This document shows, piece by piece, positions 24,531 through 33,100 of a stretch of 64,000 bases of DNA. Within the stretch, counting starts at the first letter, position 1. Each line of letters starts with the position of its first letter. The notes under the pieces are model-generated. The model was not told where the DNA came from. It saw nothing but the letters and a program-made list of their open reading frames with translations, and made no database searches. This DNA comes from DASTHG01 sp035491895 (GTDB taxonomy: Bacteria; Gemmatimonadota; Gemmatimonadetes; Gemmatimonadales; GWC2-71-9), in the NCBI GenBank assembly GCA_035491895.1, contig DATJJY010000037.1:1-64000 (forward strand). Reading direction: 5' to 3'. A program made the translations under genes and the position numbers.

Positions 24531-24617
24531 GTAGTAGGAGACGGTAGGGGACGGTAGGGGACGGTACGGCACAAACCCCTACCGACTCCTACCGTCTCCT
24601 ACCGTCCCCTACCGTCT
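24531..24617. repeat. Palindromic element of 10-bp units (copy 2), divergent gap
   Basis: Units with GGTA every 10 bp (GACGGTAGGG type) from 24531 to about 24568, a short AT-containing turn, then complementary TACCG units every 10 bp to about 24617. It has the same unit sequence and phasing as 9944-10057. It lies between the divergent TetR operon and ECF sigma gene and fills nearly all of the intergenic space not taken by the operator. Confidence 0.8.
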
Positions 24618-24653
24618 TAATTTCCCAGCGACTTCCACGTCAACCTGAGAACC

Positions 24654-25205
24654 ATGCCACCAGCGGAACCGGCCGTCCGGCCGGCGGATGATGCCCAGCT
24701 GATCGTCGCCTGGCAGTCGGGCGACGAACGGGCGGCGACGGAGCTGGTGCGGCGCCACGCCCGGGCCGTGGCCCGGTTTCTGGCGGGGGCGGGGGCCCCC
24801 GAGGCCGATCTCGACGACCTGGTGCAGGAGACGTTCATCCGGGCGTTTCGGGCCGTGGCGAGTTTCCGCAGTCAGTGCCAGTTCCGCACCTGGCTGCTCA
24901 CGATCGGCGGCAACGCGCTCAAGGATCTGGGGCGGCGGCTGGCGCGGCGCCGAGTGGTTCCGCTCGATGACCGCCTCGCATCGAAGGACGGCGATCCGCA
25001 CGAGCGGACGGTTGCTGGGGAAACCGAAGAACGGCTGCAGCGGGGGCTTACCCGCCTGCCGCGCATGCAACGGGAAGTCTTCCTGCTGCGGGCACAGCAG
25101 GGGTTGGAATACGGAGAGATCGCGGCGGCACTCGATACCACGCCCGGCGCCGCGCGGGTGCACTATCACCATGCCGTGAAGCGGCTGAAGGAGTGGCTGA
25201 AATGA
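24654..25205 (+). CDS. ECF-type RNA polymerase sigma factor
   Basis: 183 aa from ATG 24654. Sigma-70 region 2 is seen as LIVAWQSGDERAATELVRRHARAVARFL followed by DLDDLVQETFIRAFRAVASFRSQCQFRTWLLTIGGNALKD. Region 4 is LTRLPRMQREVFLLRAQQGLEYGEIAAALDTTPGAARVHYHHAVKRLKEWLK. Regions 1 and 3 are absent, as in ECF factors, which direct polymerase to stress or envelope regulons. It overlaps the next gene (ATGA), a membrane protein likely to be its anti-sigma factor. The target promoters are not visible here. Confidence 0.92.
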   Translation: MPPAEPAVRPADDAQLIVAWQSGDERAATELVRRHARAVARFLAGAGAPEADLDDLVQETFIRAFRAVASFRSQCQFRTWLLTIGGNALKDLGRRLARRRVVPLDDRLASKDGDPHERTVAGETEERLQRGLTRLPRMQREVFLLRAQQGLEYGEIAAALDTTPGAARVHYHHAVKRLKEWLK

Positions 25206-25660
25206 TGCACGACTCGGGACCTGTACACGATCAGGAACTGCGACAGCTGGCCCAGCGGCTCGGCGCCGCTGCCGCCGATCGTCTCGACGTCGAACGCACC
25301 GCCCAGGCGGTGCTCGCCCGGCTGCGCGCCGGCGATGCGGCCACGCGGTCACCGATCCAGTGGATGCAGCCTGCCTGGATGCGGGCGGCCGCGGTCGTCG
25401 TCGTGATGCTCGGCGCTGGGCTGCTGCTCCACTACCACATTCACCACCCGACGACAGCAGCGGCGGGAATCGATTCGACGGTCACTGGAACGACGGCCGG
25501 TGAGCTCGCGGACTTCAGCCCCGGTCAGCTGCAGGACGTGCTGGCGGCATTGAATGAACCGGTGGAGACGACGCCGCTGGTGCATGCCGGCGATGCGGGG
25601 GTGGAGGATCTCTCGGAATCGCAGCTGCAGTCGTTGCTGCGGTCGATGGAGGACTACTGA
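25202..25660 (+). CDS. Putative membrane-anchored anti-sigma factor
   Basis: 152 aa, one central transmembrane helix (WMRAAAVVVVMLGAGLLLHY) preceded by about 55 cytosolic residues and followed by an acidic periplasmic part (DFSPGQLQDVLAALNEP ... EDLSESQLQSLLRSMEDY). The cytosolic segment (DQELRQLAQRLGAAAADRLDVERTAQAVLARLR) has no HxxxCxxC zinc anti-sigma motif. The call therefore rests on topology and on the 4-nt overlap with the sigma gene, as in many sigma/anti-sigma pairs. Two similar acidic SxxQLQxxL segments occur in the periplasmic tail. It overlaps the next gene by one base. Confidence 0.65.
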   Translation: MMHDSGPVHDQELRQLAQRLGAAAADRLDVERTAQAVLARLRAGDAATRSPIQWMQPAWMRAAAVVVVMLGAGLLLHYHIHHPTTAAAGIDSTVTGTTAGELADFSPGQLQDVLAALNEPVETTPLVHAGDAGVEDLSESQLQSLLRSMEDY

Positions 25661-26202
25661 TGCGCGCGCTCTGGCTCGCCCTTTCGGTCGCCGCGGCAAC
25701 GACGCTCGCGGCGCAGAATCCCGGAGATTCCGGCGTCGCCGCCGATTCCACGCAACTCGAGACCCTGCGGCAAGAGGTACTCGACCGCTACCGCACCCGG
25801 GCCCACGAAGTGCTGGGGCTGAACCCCGACCAGGCGGCGCGGTTCGATTCGGCCCAGGTGCACGCCTGGGGTCAACGTCGCCCGCTGATGATCGAGCGGC
25901 GACGGATCAACCAGGCGCTGCAGGGCCAGATGCAACCCGGCGTGGCGGCGAACCCCGACAGCGTGAGCAGGCTGCTCGACGCGCGGCGGCGGGTCACGCA
26001 ATCGCTCTTCCAGGTGGACGATCAGGAGGATCACGAGCTGGCCGGGTTTCTGAATCCGGTGCAGCGCGCTCGCTACCAGGAGTTTCGCCAGCGCTTCCGC
26101 GAGCGCATCGCTGAGGCGGTGCGGAACAACCGGCCGGGGATGCGGCGTCCCGGCCTGCGCCCCGGTTTGCGCCCCGGCGGAGGACGCCGCCCCCGGCCGT
26201 AG
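25660..26202 (+). CDS. Spy/CpxP-like periplasmic protein (LNPxQ motifs)
   Basis: 180 aa with a signal peptide (MRALWLALSVAAATTLAAQ). The mature protein is helical and charged, with two LNPxQ motifs (LGLNPDQAARFD and FLNPVQRARYQEF) comparable to the LTxxQ repeats of Spy, CpxP and ZraP. It ends in a basic Arg/Pro/Gly tail (RRPGLRPGLRPGGGRRPRP). Spy-like proteins are ATP-independent periplasmic chaperones or metal-stress sensors. The three-gene order sigma / membrane regulator / periplasmic protein recalls cnrH-cnrY-cnrX, where the periplasmic protein senses metal; the arrangement is suggestive only. Confidence 0.65.
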   Translation: MRALWLALSVAAATTLAAQNPGDSGVAADSTQLETLRQEVLDRYRTRAHEVLGLNPDQAARFDSAQVHAWGQRRPLMIERRRINQALQGQMQPGVAANPDSVSRLLDARRRVTQSLFQVDDQEDHELAGFLNPVQRARYQEFRQRFRERIAEAVRNNRPGMRRPGLRPGLRPGGGRRPRP

Positions 26203-26205
26203 CGC

Positions 26206-26235
26206 TATATTTCCCCTCCGCTCGATCGACGGAGG
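26206..26235 (+). promoter_or_regulatory. -10-like box and RBS-sequestering hairpin before the coiled-coil gene
   Basis: TATATT (26206-26211) starts 4 nt after the upstream stop. A hairpin follows: CCTCCG (26215-26220), 9-nt loop, CGGAGG (26230-26235). The right arm contains the Shine-Dalgarno GGAGG 5 nt before ATG 26241, so folding would hide the ribosome site. Confidence 0.4.
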
Positions 26236-26240
26236 CGGGC

Positions 26241-26564
26241 ATGTTTTTCGGGATCCCGGAGTGGGCGCTGGGCGTCGGGGTCATCATCATTGCCATCTCG
26301 ATTGCGAAGTCGCTGTCGTTCGCCATCGCCCCCGGGCGGCCGGAGGACCGGCTGCGCGGCCGTAAGGCCTCGCTCCGCGATCTGACGCAGGCCGTCGACG
26401 AGATGCGCGGCAAAGTCGGCGACACGGAGGAGCTGCAGCATCGTATGACCGAGCTGGAAGACGTGCAGCGCCGGTTGTCGGAGGTGGAAGAGCGACTCGA
26501 TTTCGCCGAGCGGCTGCTCACGAAGCAGCGCGACGCGGAGCGGTTGCCGTCGGAGCGGAAGTAG
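26241..26564 (+). CDS. Small single-pass membrane protein with coiled coil (PspB-like layout)
   Basis: 107 aa. An N-terminal membrane helix (WALGVGVIIIAISIAKSLSFAIA) is followed by a basic linker and a long heptad coiled coil (LRDLTQAVDEMRGKVGDTEELQHRMTELEDVQRRLSEVEERLDFAERLL). The topology resembles PspB or similar envelope-stress adaptors, but sequence similarity cannot be claimed. GGAGG lies 5 nt before the start. The tRNA-Leu gene begins 4 nt after the stop. Confidence 0.65.
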   Translation: MFFGIPEWALGVGVIIIAISIAKSLSFAIAPGRPEDRLRGRKASLRDLTQAVDEMRGKVGDTEELQHRMTELEDVQRRLSEVEERLDFAERLLTKQRDAERLPSERK

Positions 26565-26567
26565 CCG

Positions 26568-26650
26568 GCCCGGGTGGCGGAATGGCAGACGCAGGGGACT
26601 CAAAATCCCCCGGGGGCAACCCCGTGAGGGTTCGACTCCCTCCTCGGGCA
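26568..26650 (+). tRNA. tRNA-Leu (anticodon CAA)
   Basis: A full cloverleaf can be drawn: acceptor GCCCGGG (26568-26574) with CTCGGGC (26643-26649; one G-T pair), anticodon stem GGGGA/TCCCC with loop CTCAAAA (anticodon CAA, reads TTG), a long class-II variable arm (CGGGGGCAACCCCG region), and T-loop GTTCGACTC. Discriminator base A at 26650. The 3' CCA is not encoded. 83 nt. Confidence 0.95.
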
Positions 26651-26670
26651 CTCGCTGATACCACAACGTA

Positions 26671-26695
26671 GGGCCGCCAGCTTCGGCGGCCCTTT
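26671..26695 (+). terminator. Terminator after tRNA-Leu
   Basis: GGGCCGCC (26671-26678), 6-nt loop, GGCGGCCC (26685-26692), then TTTGTGTT. A perfect 8-bp GC stem 20 nt downstream of the tRNA. The rest of the gap to 26847 shows no clear feature. Confidence 0.8.
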
Positions 26696-26847
26696 GTGTT
26701 GCACAACTGCCGTGTCACCGTTCAGAAGGAAGTAAGCTGCAGCACCGCTGCACCACTTCGCAGCACACCCTGTGTGCCACATCACGCCGCGCCGGGTAAT
26801 CTGTCGCCCGCGGGCAGGTCTTTTTCTTGCACCAGCTCTTTCGCCAA

Positions 26848-28107
26848 ATGCTCGGTTTCATTTCCTTTCCGGGAGCGGTGATCACCGATCGTCCTCCCCG
26901 CGGCACGCGCCGTCGTCTCGAAGGCAACCCGCACACACGCCGCGAGTGGGCCCTCTGGCTGCTCGACCGGTGGTCGGATTTCGCGCGGACTCCGGAACCC
27001 CTGTTGATGGATGCCGGCGCGGCCGGCGAACACCTCGTGGCGCGCGTGCGCCTCGTGCTCGCCGGTCTCGTCTTCCTCGTCCCCGCGGTGGATCGTCTGT
27101 TCCGCCCCGGCGAGCGCGAGGTCACGGTCGGGCTGAGCTTCGCGGCGTTCGGATTCCTGCTCGCGGCACTGGCGTACCGCGTTACGCGACGAAAGCTGTA
27201 CCGCCCATGGATCGGATTCGCGACCGGGCTGCTCGACGTCACGTTGGTCAGCCTCGCCCTCGTCAGCTTCCTCCTCATCGATCAACCGCACACCACGCTC
27301 AACAGCCGGGTCGTCTACCCGATCTACCTCCTCGCCATCGCGGCCTCGGCGCTGCGGTTCGACCCGCGCATCTGCGCCGTGACGGGATTGGGAGCGATGG
27401 CCCAGTACCTGACCGTGGTGTTGGTCACAGTCGCCAGCCACCCGGCGCTCGCGAGCGAGCCGGACGCCGCGGCCTACGGACAGTTCGCGTGGAGCGACCA
27501 GGTGTCGCGCCTCATGCTGCTCGCCATCGCCACCATCCTGAGCACGAGCATCGTGCTCCGGACCCGACGGCTGCAGTGGCGCTCGGCGCGCGACCGGCTC
27601 ACCGACGTCATCAACCGCAGCATGTTCGACGATCTGCTCGCCTCCGAAGCGTCACGCGTGCAGCGGACGGGGAATACCCTCGCGGTGGTGCTCGTCGACG
27701 TCGACAACTTCCGGTCGTTCAACGAGACCTACGGCCAGGCGGCGGGAGACCGGACGCTGCGGCTCGTGGCCGGCACGATCCGCCAGGTGACGGGACGCCG
27801 CGGCCTCGTAGCGCGCTATGGCGGAGACGAGTTCGCGGTGCTGGTGGAGGTGCTGGTGGAGGAGTCGCAGTCCGACGGCGTCGCACACCTGGCCGAGTCG
27901 ATCCGCAGCGCCACGGCGGCGACGCCGACCCATCCTTCACGGATGAGCGTCCCCCAACCCCTCACCGTGAGTATCGGAATCGCCTCGCTCCCGGTGGACG
28001 GAGCGGATGCCAGAGAGATCTGCGCCACGGCCGAACGGCGGCTCGCCGCGGCGAAGCGCGCGGGAGGGAACCGCATCGCCGCCGCGGAGGCTCGGGCCAC
28101 CGGTTAG
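26848..28107 (+). CDS. GGDEF-domain membrane protein (diguanylate cyclase)
   Basis: 419 aa from ATG 26848 (TTG 26827 is an alternative). It would make the second messenger cyclic di-GMP. The N-terminal half has about six hydrophobic helices (HLVARVRLVLAGLVFLVPAV, VTVGLSFAAFGFLLAALAYR, IGFATGLLDVTLVSLALVSFLL, a VVYPIYLLAIAASAL segment, ICAVTGLGAMAQYLTVVLVTV, LMLLAIATILSTSIVL), a sensor of the membrane-spanning type. The C-terminal GGDEF domain reads DRLTDVINRSMFDDLLASEA, VVLVDVDNFRSFNETYGQAAGD, and active-site ARYGGDEFAVLVE, then LTVSIGIASLP. The active site is intact; the classic RxxD inhibitory site is not evident before it. Its stop overlaps the stop of the convergent GMC gene (TTAG). Confidence 0.88.
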   Translation: MLGFISFPGAVITDRPPRGTRRRLEGNPHTRREWALWLLDRWSDFARTPEPLLMDAGAAGEHLVARVRLVLAGLVFLVPAVDRLFRPGEREVTVGLSFAAFGFLLAALAYRVTRRKLYRPWIGFATGLLDVTLVSLALVSFLLIDQPHTTLNSRVVYPIYLLAIAASALRFDPRICAVTGLGAMAQYLTVVLVTVASHPALASEPDAAAYGQFAWSDQVSRLMLLAIATILSTSIVLRTRRLQWRSARDRLTDVINRSMFDDLLASEASRVQRTGNTLAVVLVDVDNFRSFNETYGQAAGDRTLRLVAGTIRQVTGRRGLVARYGGDEFAVLVEVLVEESQSDGVAHLAESIRSATAATPTHPSRMSVPQPLTVSIGIASLPVDGADAREICATAERRLAAAKRAGGNRIAAAEARATG

Positions 28108-29888
28108 AGGTTTCCCTTCTTGAATTCGTCGGCCAGGTGCTCGCAGGACCGCCAGCACAGCGCCATGATTGTCCACGTCGGATTCTGGCACGACGCGCTG
28201 ACGTGACTCGACCCGTCCACGACGAACAGGTTCTTGACGTCGTGTGACTGCTGGAACTGGTTCAGCACCGAGGTCTTGGGATCATCCCCCATGCGCGCGG
28301 TGCCGAGTTCGTGGATCGACCACCCCTCGGTCAGCACCTCGCGATTCACACTGATCACCTCGATCCCCGCCTCCTCGAACATCTCCTTCGCCGTCACGGC
28401 CATGTCTTCGGCCATCTTCTTCTCGTTGTCGCTGAATTCATAGTGGAAGCGCAGCGCCGGAATCCCCCAGGCGTCCTTCACTTCGGGATCGAGATCGACG
28501 TAGCTCTCGTAGCGGGGGAGCACCTCCCCGAATCCACCCATACTGATGTACGCCCCTGCGTAGTCGCGCACGTGTCTCTTGTACCGGGTCCCGAAGCCGG
28601 CCGTGTCGGTTCCTCGGGGGAAGATCTGGTCCCCGCTCCCCCCCTCGAAGCCGTAACCCCGGATGAACCCCGGCTGGCGGTCCGCCAGATTGCGGAACCG
28701 CGGCACGTAGAATCCTCCGGGCCGGCCGTCGTCCAACGTGTGCGGCTTCCCGACGAGATCCTTGACGAGACCGGTGATACCAGGCCCCATCACGTGCTCA
28801 CAGAAGTTGTGGCCCACGTGGCCGCTCGAGTTGCCGATGCCGTTCGGATACTGCGGTGACTTGGACAGCAGCAGGAGGCGCGCCGACTCGAGGGTCGACG
28901 CCGCGACGATCACGACCTTTGCCTTCGCCTCGAGCGACCGCTTCGTTGCACTGTCGACGAAGCCGACGCCGCGCGCCTTGCCGGTGTTCTTGTCGACCAG
29001 AATCTCGTGCGCTGTCGAGTTGGGACGCACCGTGAGGTTGCCGGTGTCCATCGCGGGATAGATGAGACCTGTGGGCGAGTCGAACGCCGCGTGGATGTCG
29101 CAACCACCGCGACGATCGCACGCGCCCCGGCCAAAGCACTTGCTGCGGTACTTGTTCTGGACCCCGTCGGTCGTGACGCCGGCGCGATACGGTGTCAGCA
29201 CCCGTCCCATCGCCGCGAGCTTCTGGCGCAGTTGGACTTCGGCGAGGTTGAGCTTGACGGGGCGCTGAAACAGGCTGTCCGGCAGGTGCGGCAGGTTTTC
29301 CTTGTGGCCCGAGATGCCGAGGTAGGTGTCGACCTTGTCGTAGTAGGGAGCGATGTCGGCGTAGGAGATCGGCCAATCGTCGCCGTAGCCGTCGTGCGTC
29401 TTTCCCTTGAAGTCGTAGTCGGACAGTCGCAGCGCCAGGCGTCCCCAGATGTTGGTTTTGCCACCGAGCAGTCGGGCCCGCACCCAGGCGTACCTCGTCC
29501 CGGTGTACGGGTGCTCTTTCTCGTCGACCAGGATGTTCTTGACGTAGTCCGCCCCTCTGTGATTTGCTTGCTTCGAGAGGACGTGCCGGAAACCGCTGCC
29601 CTGGGCGTAGGGTGGATTGCGGATCTGGTATTCGTTGAAGGAGAGGGCGTGATAGCCGGGTGGGAGGTCGCCGCGACGCGGATGGTCGTACGGCCATTCC
29701 ATCGACCGCAGCTCGGCGTTGATGTCGATCCTCTTCCCCGCCTCGAGCATCAGCACCTTGAGGCCCAGATCCGTCAGCACGTGTGCCGCCATCCCGCCGG
29801 CCGCACCCGACCCGACGATGACGGCATCGTAGATTTTGGTCAGGTCGACTGCTTGGTCAAGCGGCGGGGCCACCTTGATCAGGGTCAT
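28104..29888 (-). CDS. GMC-family FAD oxidoreductase
   Basis: 594 aa from ATG 29888, preceded by a very strong AAGGAGGT. FAD-binding YDAVIVGSGAAGGMAAHVLTDLGLKVLMLEAG is near residue 20. A Cys-rich segment CFGRGACDRRGGCD lies mid-protein, and the C-terminal signature includes SIHELGTARMGDDPKTSVLNQF, NLFVVDGSSHVSASCQNPTWTIMALCWR with the catalytic His/Asn pair. It resembles bacterial gluconate/2-keto-sugar or glucose dehydrogenase-type GMC enzymes that work with a small gluconate-2-dehydrogenase subunit 3; no such subunit lies beside it here. No signal peptide is evident. It is convergent with the GGDEF gene. Confidence 0.88.
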   Translation of the reverse strand: MTLIKVAPPLDQAVDLTKIYDAVIVGSGAAGGMAAHVLTDLGLKVLMLEAGKRIDINAELRSMEWPYDHPRRGDLPPGYHALSFNEYQIRNPPYAQGSGFRHVLSKQANHRGADYVKNILVDEKEHPYTGTRYAWVRARLLGGKTNIWGRLALRLSDYDFKGKTHDGYGDDWPISYADIAPYYDKVDTYLGISGHKENLPHLPDSLFQRPVKLNLAEVQLRQKLAAMGRVLTPYRAGVTTDGVQNKYRSKCFGRGACDRRGGCDIHAAFDSPTGLIYPAMDTGNLTVRPNSTAHEILVDKNTGKARGVGFVDSATKRSLEAKAKVVIVAASTLESARLLLLSKSPQYPNGIGNSSGHVGHNFCEHVMGPGITGLVKDLVGKPHTLDDGRPGGFYVPRFRNLADRQPGFIRGYGFEGGSGDQIFPRGTDTAGFGTRYKRHVRDYAGAYISMGGFGEVLPRYESYVDLDPEVKDAWGIPALRFHYEFSDNEKKMAEDMAVTAKEMFEEAGIEVISVNREVLTEGWSIHELGTARMGDDPKTSVLNQFQQSHDVKNLFVVDGSSHVSASCQNPTWTIMALCWRSCEHLADEFKKGNL

Positions 29889-30124
29889 CTGGGGCTTACC
29901 TCCTTGGCCGTCTCTCGTGTGCTGCGGATCCGGCAGTGCGACGCCCACTGCCCACCGAGCCGTAGCAGAAGTACCAGCGTCGGTGGAATGACACCAGACC
30001 GGTTGCGGCGTAGTGTGGGAGCCTCGCCGCTATCCGTTACGCATTCGCGACAAGGCGTGGAGAGCCCGCTACAGGGCAGTGCTCAATTCGTCATGTCCTC
30101 GTAACCATTCACGAAAACAATAGG

Positions 30125-30141
30125 TTGGCACGGAACCTGCG
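30125..30141 (+). promoter_or_regulatory. Sigma-54-like (-24/-12) promoter of the first giant repeat gene
   Basis: TTGGCACGGAACCTGCG places GG (30127-30128) and GC (30139-30140) exactly 10 nt apart, and TTGGCACG matches the sigma-54 -24 consensus fully. The ATG (30174) lies 33 nt after the -12 GC, giving a leader of about 20 nt. The same core (GGCAyGGAACCTGC) precedes the second giant gene at 38447. The rest of the 285-bp gap 29889-30173 shows no other clear element; enhancer sites for an activator were not recognised. Confidence 0.7.
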
Positions 30142-30173
30142 TTTTCGGTTCTCGCCTCCCATAGGACCCAGTC

Positions 30174-33100
30174 ATGGTTGCACGTCGCACCGCCATCCCT
30201 CGCCATCTGGTGCGGGACGTTGCCGTTCTCGCGCTCTCGCTGTTCGCCGTCACCTGCAGCGGCGACAAGACGACGCAGCCTCCGCCCGGTCCGACGCAGC
30301 TGGTCTTCAAGATCAGTCCGACCAGTAACACCGCCGGTGCGACCTTCTCGCCCAGCGTGGTCGTAGAAGCGCACGACGCGGATGGCAACCTGGTGTCCGA
30401 CTTCACCGGTCAGGTCGCGCTGACGATCCTGACGAATCCCGGGGGCGGGACGCTGTCGGGGACCACGAGCATCAACGCCATCGGCGGCGTGGCGACGTTC
30501 TCTTCGTTGAGCATCAACAAGAGCGGCTCGGGATATCGGCTGCAGGCAGCATCGGGAAGCTTGACCGCCGCCCAGAGCACGCTGTTCGACATCAACGCCG
30601 GACCCGCCTTCAAGCTCACCTTCTCCAACGTGCCCGCCTCGTTTTCGGCGGGCGTTTCGTTTGCGGTCACGGTGACCGCGTTGGACCAGCTCGACAACGT
30701 CGCCACCGATTTCACGGGGCAGGTGACCCTGGCGTTGACCGCCACAGGTGGGGCGACGCTGTCGGGGACCACGATCGTGACGGCCAGTGGCGGGATCGCG
30801 AACTTCGTGAACCTGACGATCGACAAGGTCGGAACCGGATTCAGCTTCACCGCGACAGGCGGAGGGCTGACGGGCGGGACGAGCGGGGCGTTCAACGTGA
30901 GCCCCGGGCCAGCCACTGACCTCGTGATAACCGGTCAGCCCTCCAACACGGTCGCCGGGGCGAACATTGCGCCGGCGGTAGCCGTGACGGCGCATGACGG
31001 CATGGGGAACGTCGCGACGGCGTTCACCGGCAGCGTCTGCCTCGCGATCACGAGCGGCAGCGGGTCGCCCGGCGCGACGCTCAGCGGTACGACATGCGTT
31101 GCGGCCGCCGCCGGCGTCGCCGCCTTCGGGAACCTCACCATCGACAAAGCGGGCACGGGCTACACGCTGTCGGCGACGGCGGCGACTCTGACCAGCGCCA
31201 CGACCGCACCGTTCGACGTCGCGGCCGGTGCGGCCACCGTGCTGGTGTACCTGGTGGCGCCGAGCTCCTCGTTCGCCGGAGCGGCGATTACGCCGGCGGT
31301 GCAGGTTGCCGCAGAAGACGGACACGGCAACGTCGTCACGAGCTTCACCGGGAACGTCGCCATCGCGATCGGCACGAACCCGGCGGGCGGTACCCTCTCT
31401 GGAACGACCACCGTCGTCGCCGCAGCCGGCATCGCGACGTTCCTGAACCTGAGTCTCGACAAAGCGGGCACGGGATACACGCTCGCTGCGAGCACGTCGG
31501 GACTCACGGCAACTACGAGTGGGGCGTTCAACATTCTGTCGGGCGCAGGGGCGAAGCTCCTGTTCGTCGTGCAACCGCCCCCGTCCGTCGCCGCCGGGGC
31601 CGCCATGAGCCCAGCCGTTCAGGTCGCAGTGCACGACACCCTGGGAAACACGGCGACCGACTTCAATGGTCCCATCTCGATCGCAATCGCCAACAACCCG
31701 GCGGGCGGTACCCTCTCCGGCACGACGACGGTGTCCGCGGTCGCCGGCGTCGCGACGTTCGCGACGCTCAACATCGACAAGGTGGGCGTGGGGTACACGC
31801 TCTCCGCGTCCGCATCGGTGCTGAGCGCGGCGACGAGTACGTCGTTCGACGTCGTCCCCGGGCCGGCCAGCAAGCTCGTGTACACCCAGCAGCCGTCCAA
31901 CGCGACGGCCGGAGCGGGGATCGCGCCCGCCGTGAGTGTGACGGCGGTCGATGCCGGCGGCAACCTGGTATCGGGCTTCACCGGGCTCGTCACGGTCACG
32001 CTCACCACGGGCACCGGGAATCCGGCCGCGACGCTGTCGGGCACCAACAGCGTCAGCGCTATCGCCGGAGTGGCGACGTTCTCGAACTTGAGCATCGACA
32101 AGGTCGGGAACGGCTACACGCTCGACGCCGCGTCGTCCGGGCTGACCGGCGTGACGAGCAACGGGTTCAACATCGCAGCCGGCGCGGCGACCCAGCTCGT
32201 CTTCAGCGCTGAGCCCAGCACGGCAGCGGGCGGGGCGACGATTGCCCCCGCCGTAACGGTCACGGCGCTCGACGCGCAACAGAACATCGCGACCGGCTTC
32301 ACCGGCAACATCACGATGTCGATCACCGGCGGCACGGGCACCGGCGGCGCCAATCTCTCCGGGACGCTGAGTGTCGCCGCCGTCTCCGGCGTGGCCAGCT
32401 TCTCCACGCTCAGCATCGACAAGGCTGGGGCGGGTTACACCCTCACCGCCGCCTCCGGCGGGCTCACGAGCGCCACGAGCGCCGCCTTCGACGTGGTGAT
32501 CGGTGCCGCTACGAAACTCGTGTTCACGGCGCAACCCTCGGACCTGATCACCGGTGGGACGATGACTCCCGCCGTCCAGGTCACGGCGCAGGACGCCGGC
32601 GGCAACCCCGTGCTGTCGTTTACCGGTGACGTCACCCTGTCGATCGGGACCAACCCGTCCGGCGGGACGCTGTCCGGGACCACGACCGTCGCCGCCGTCG
32701 CCGGTGTGGCCGGCTTCTCGACCCTCAGCATCGACAAGAGCGGCACCGGCTACACCCTCGCGTCGGCCGCGTCGGGCCTGACGGCCGCCACGAGCGCGAC
32801 ATTCAATGTCTCTGCCGGCGCGGCGACGCATCTGTTGTTCACGGTGCAGCCCGCGACCGGACCGGCGGGCATCGCGATCACTCCGGCGGTCGAGGTCACG
32901 GCGTTCGATTCACTGGACAACGTCGCCACGGGGTTCACGGGGAACGTCGCGATGGCCATCGGCACGAACCCGTCGGCAGGGATCCTCTCAGGGACGACGA
33001 GCGTCGCCGCGGTGGCCGGCGTCGCGACCTTCGCGAGTCTGAAGATCGACAAGATGGGCAGCGGCTACACGTTGATCGCCAGCTCGAGCGGGTTAACGAG

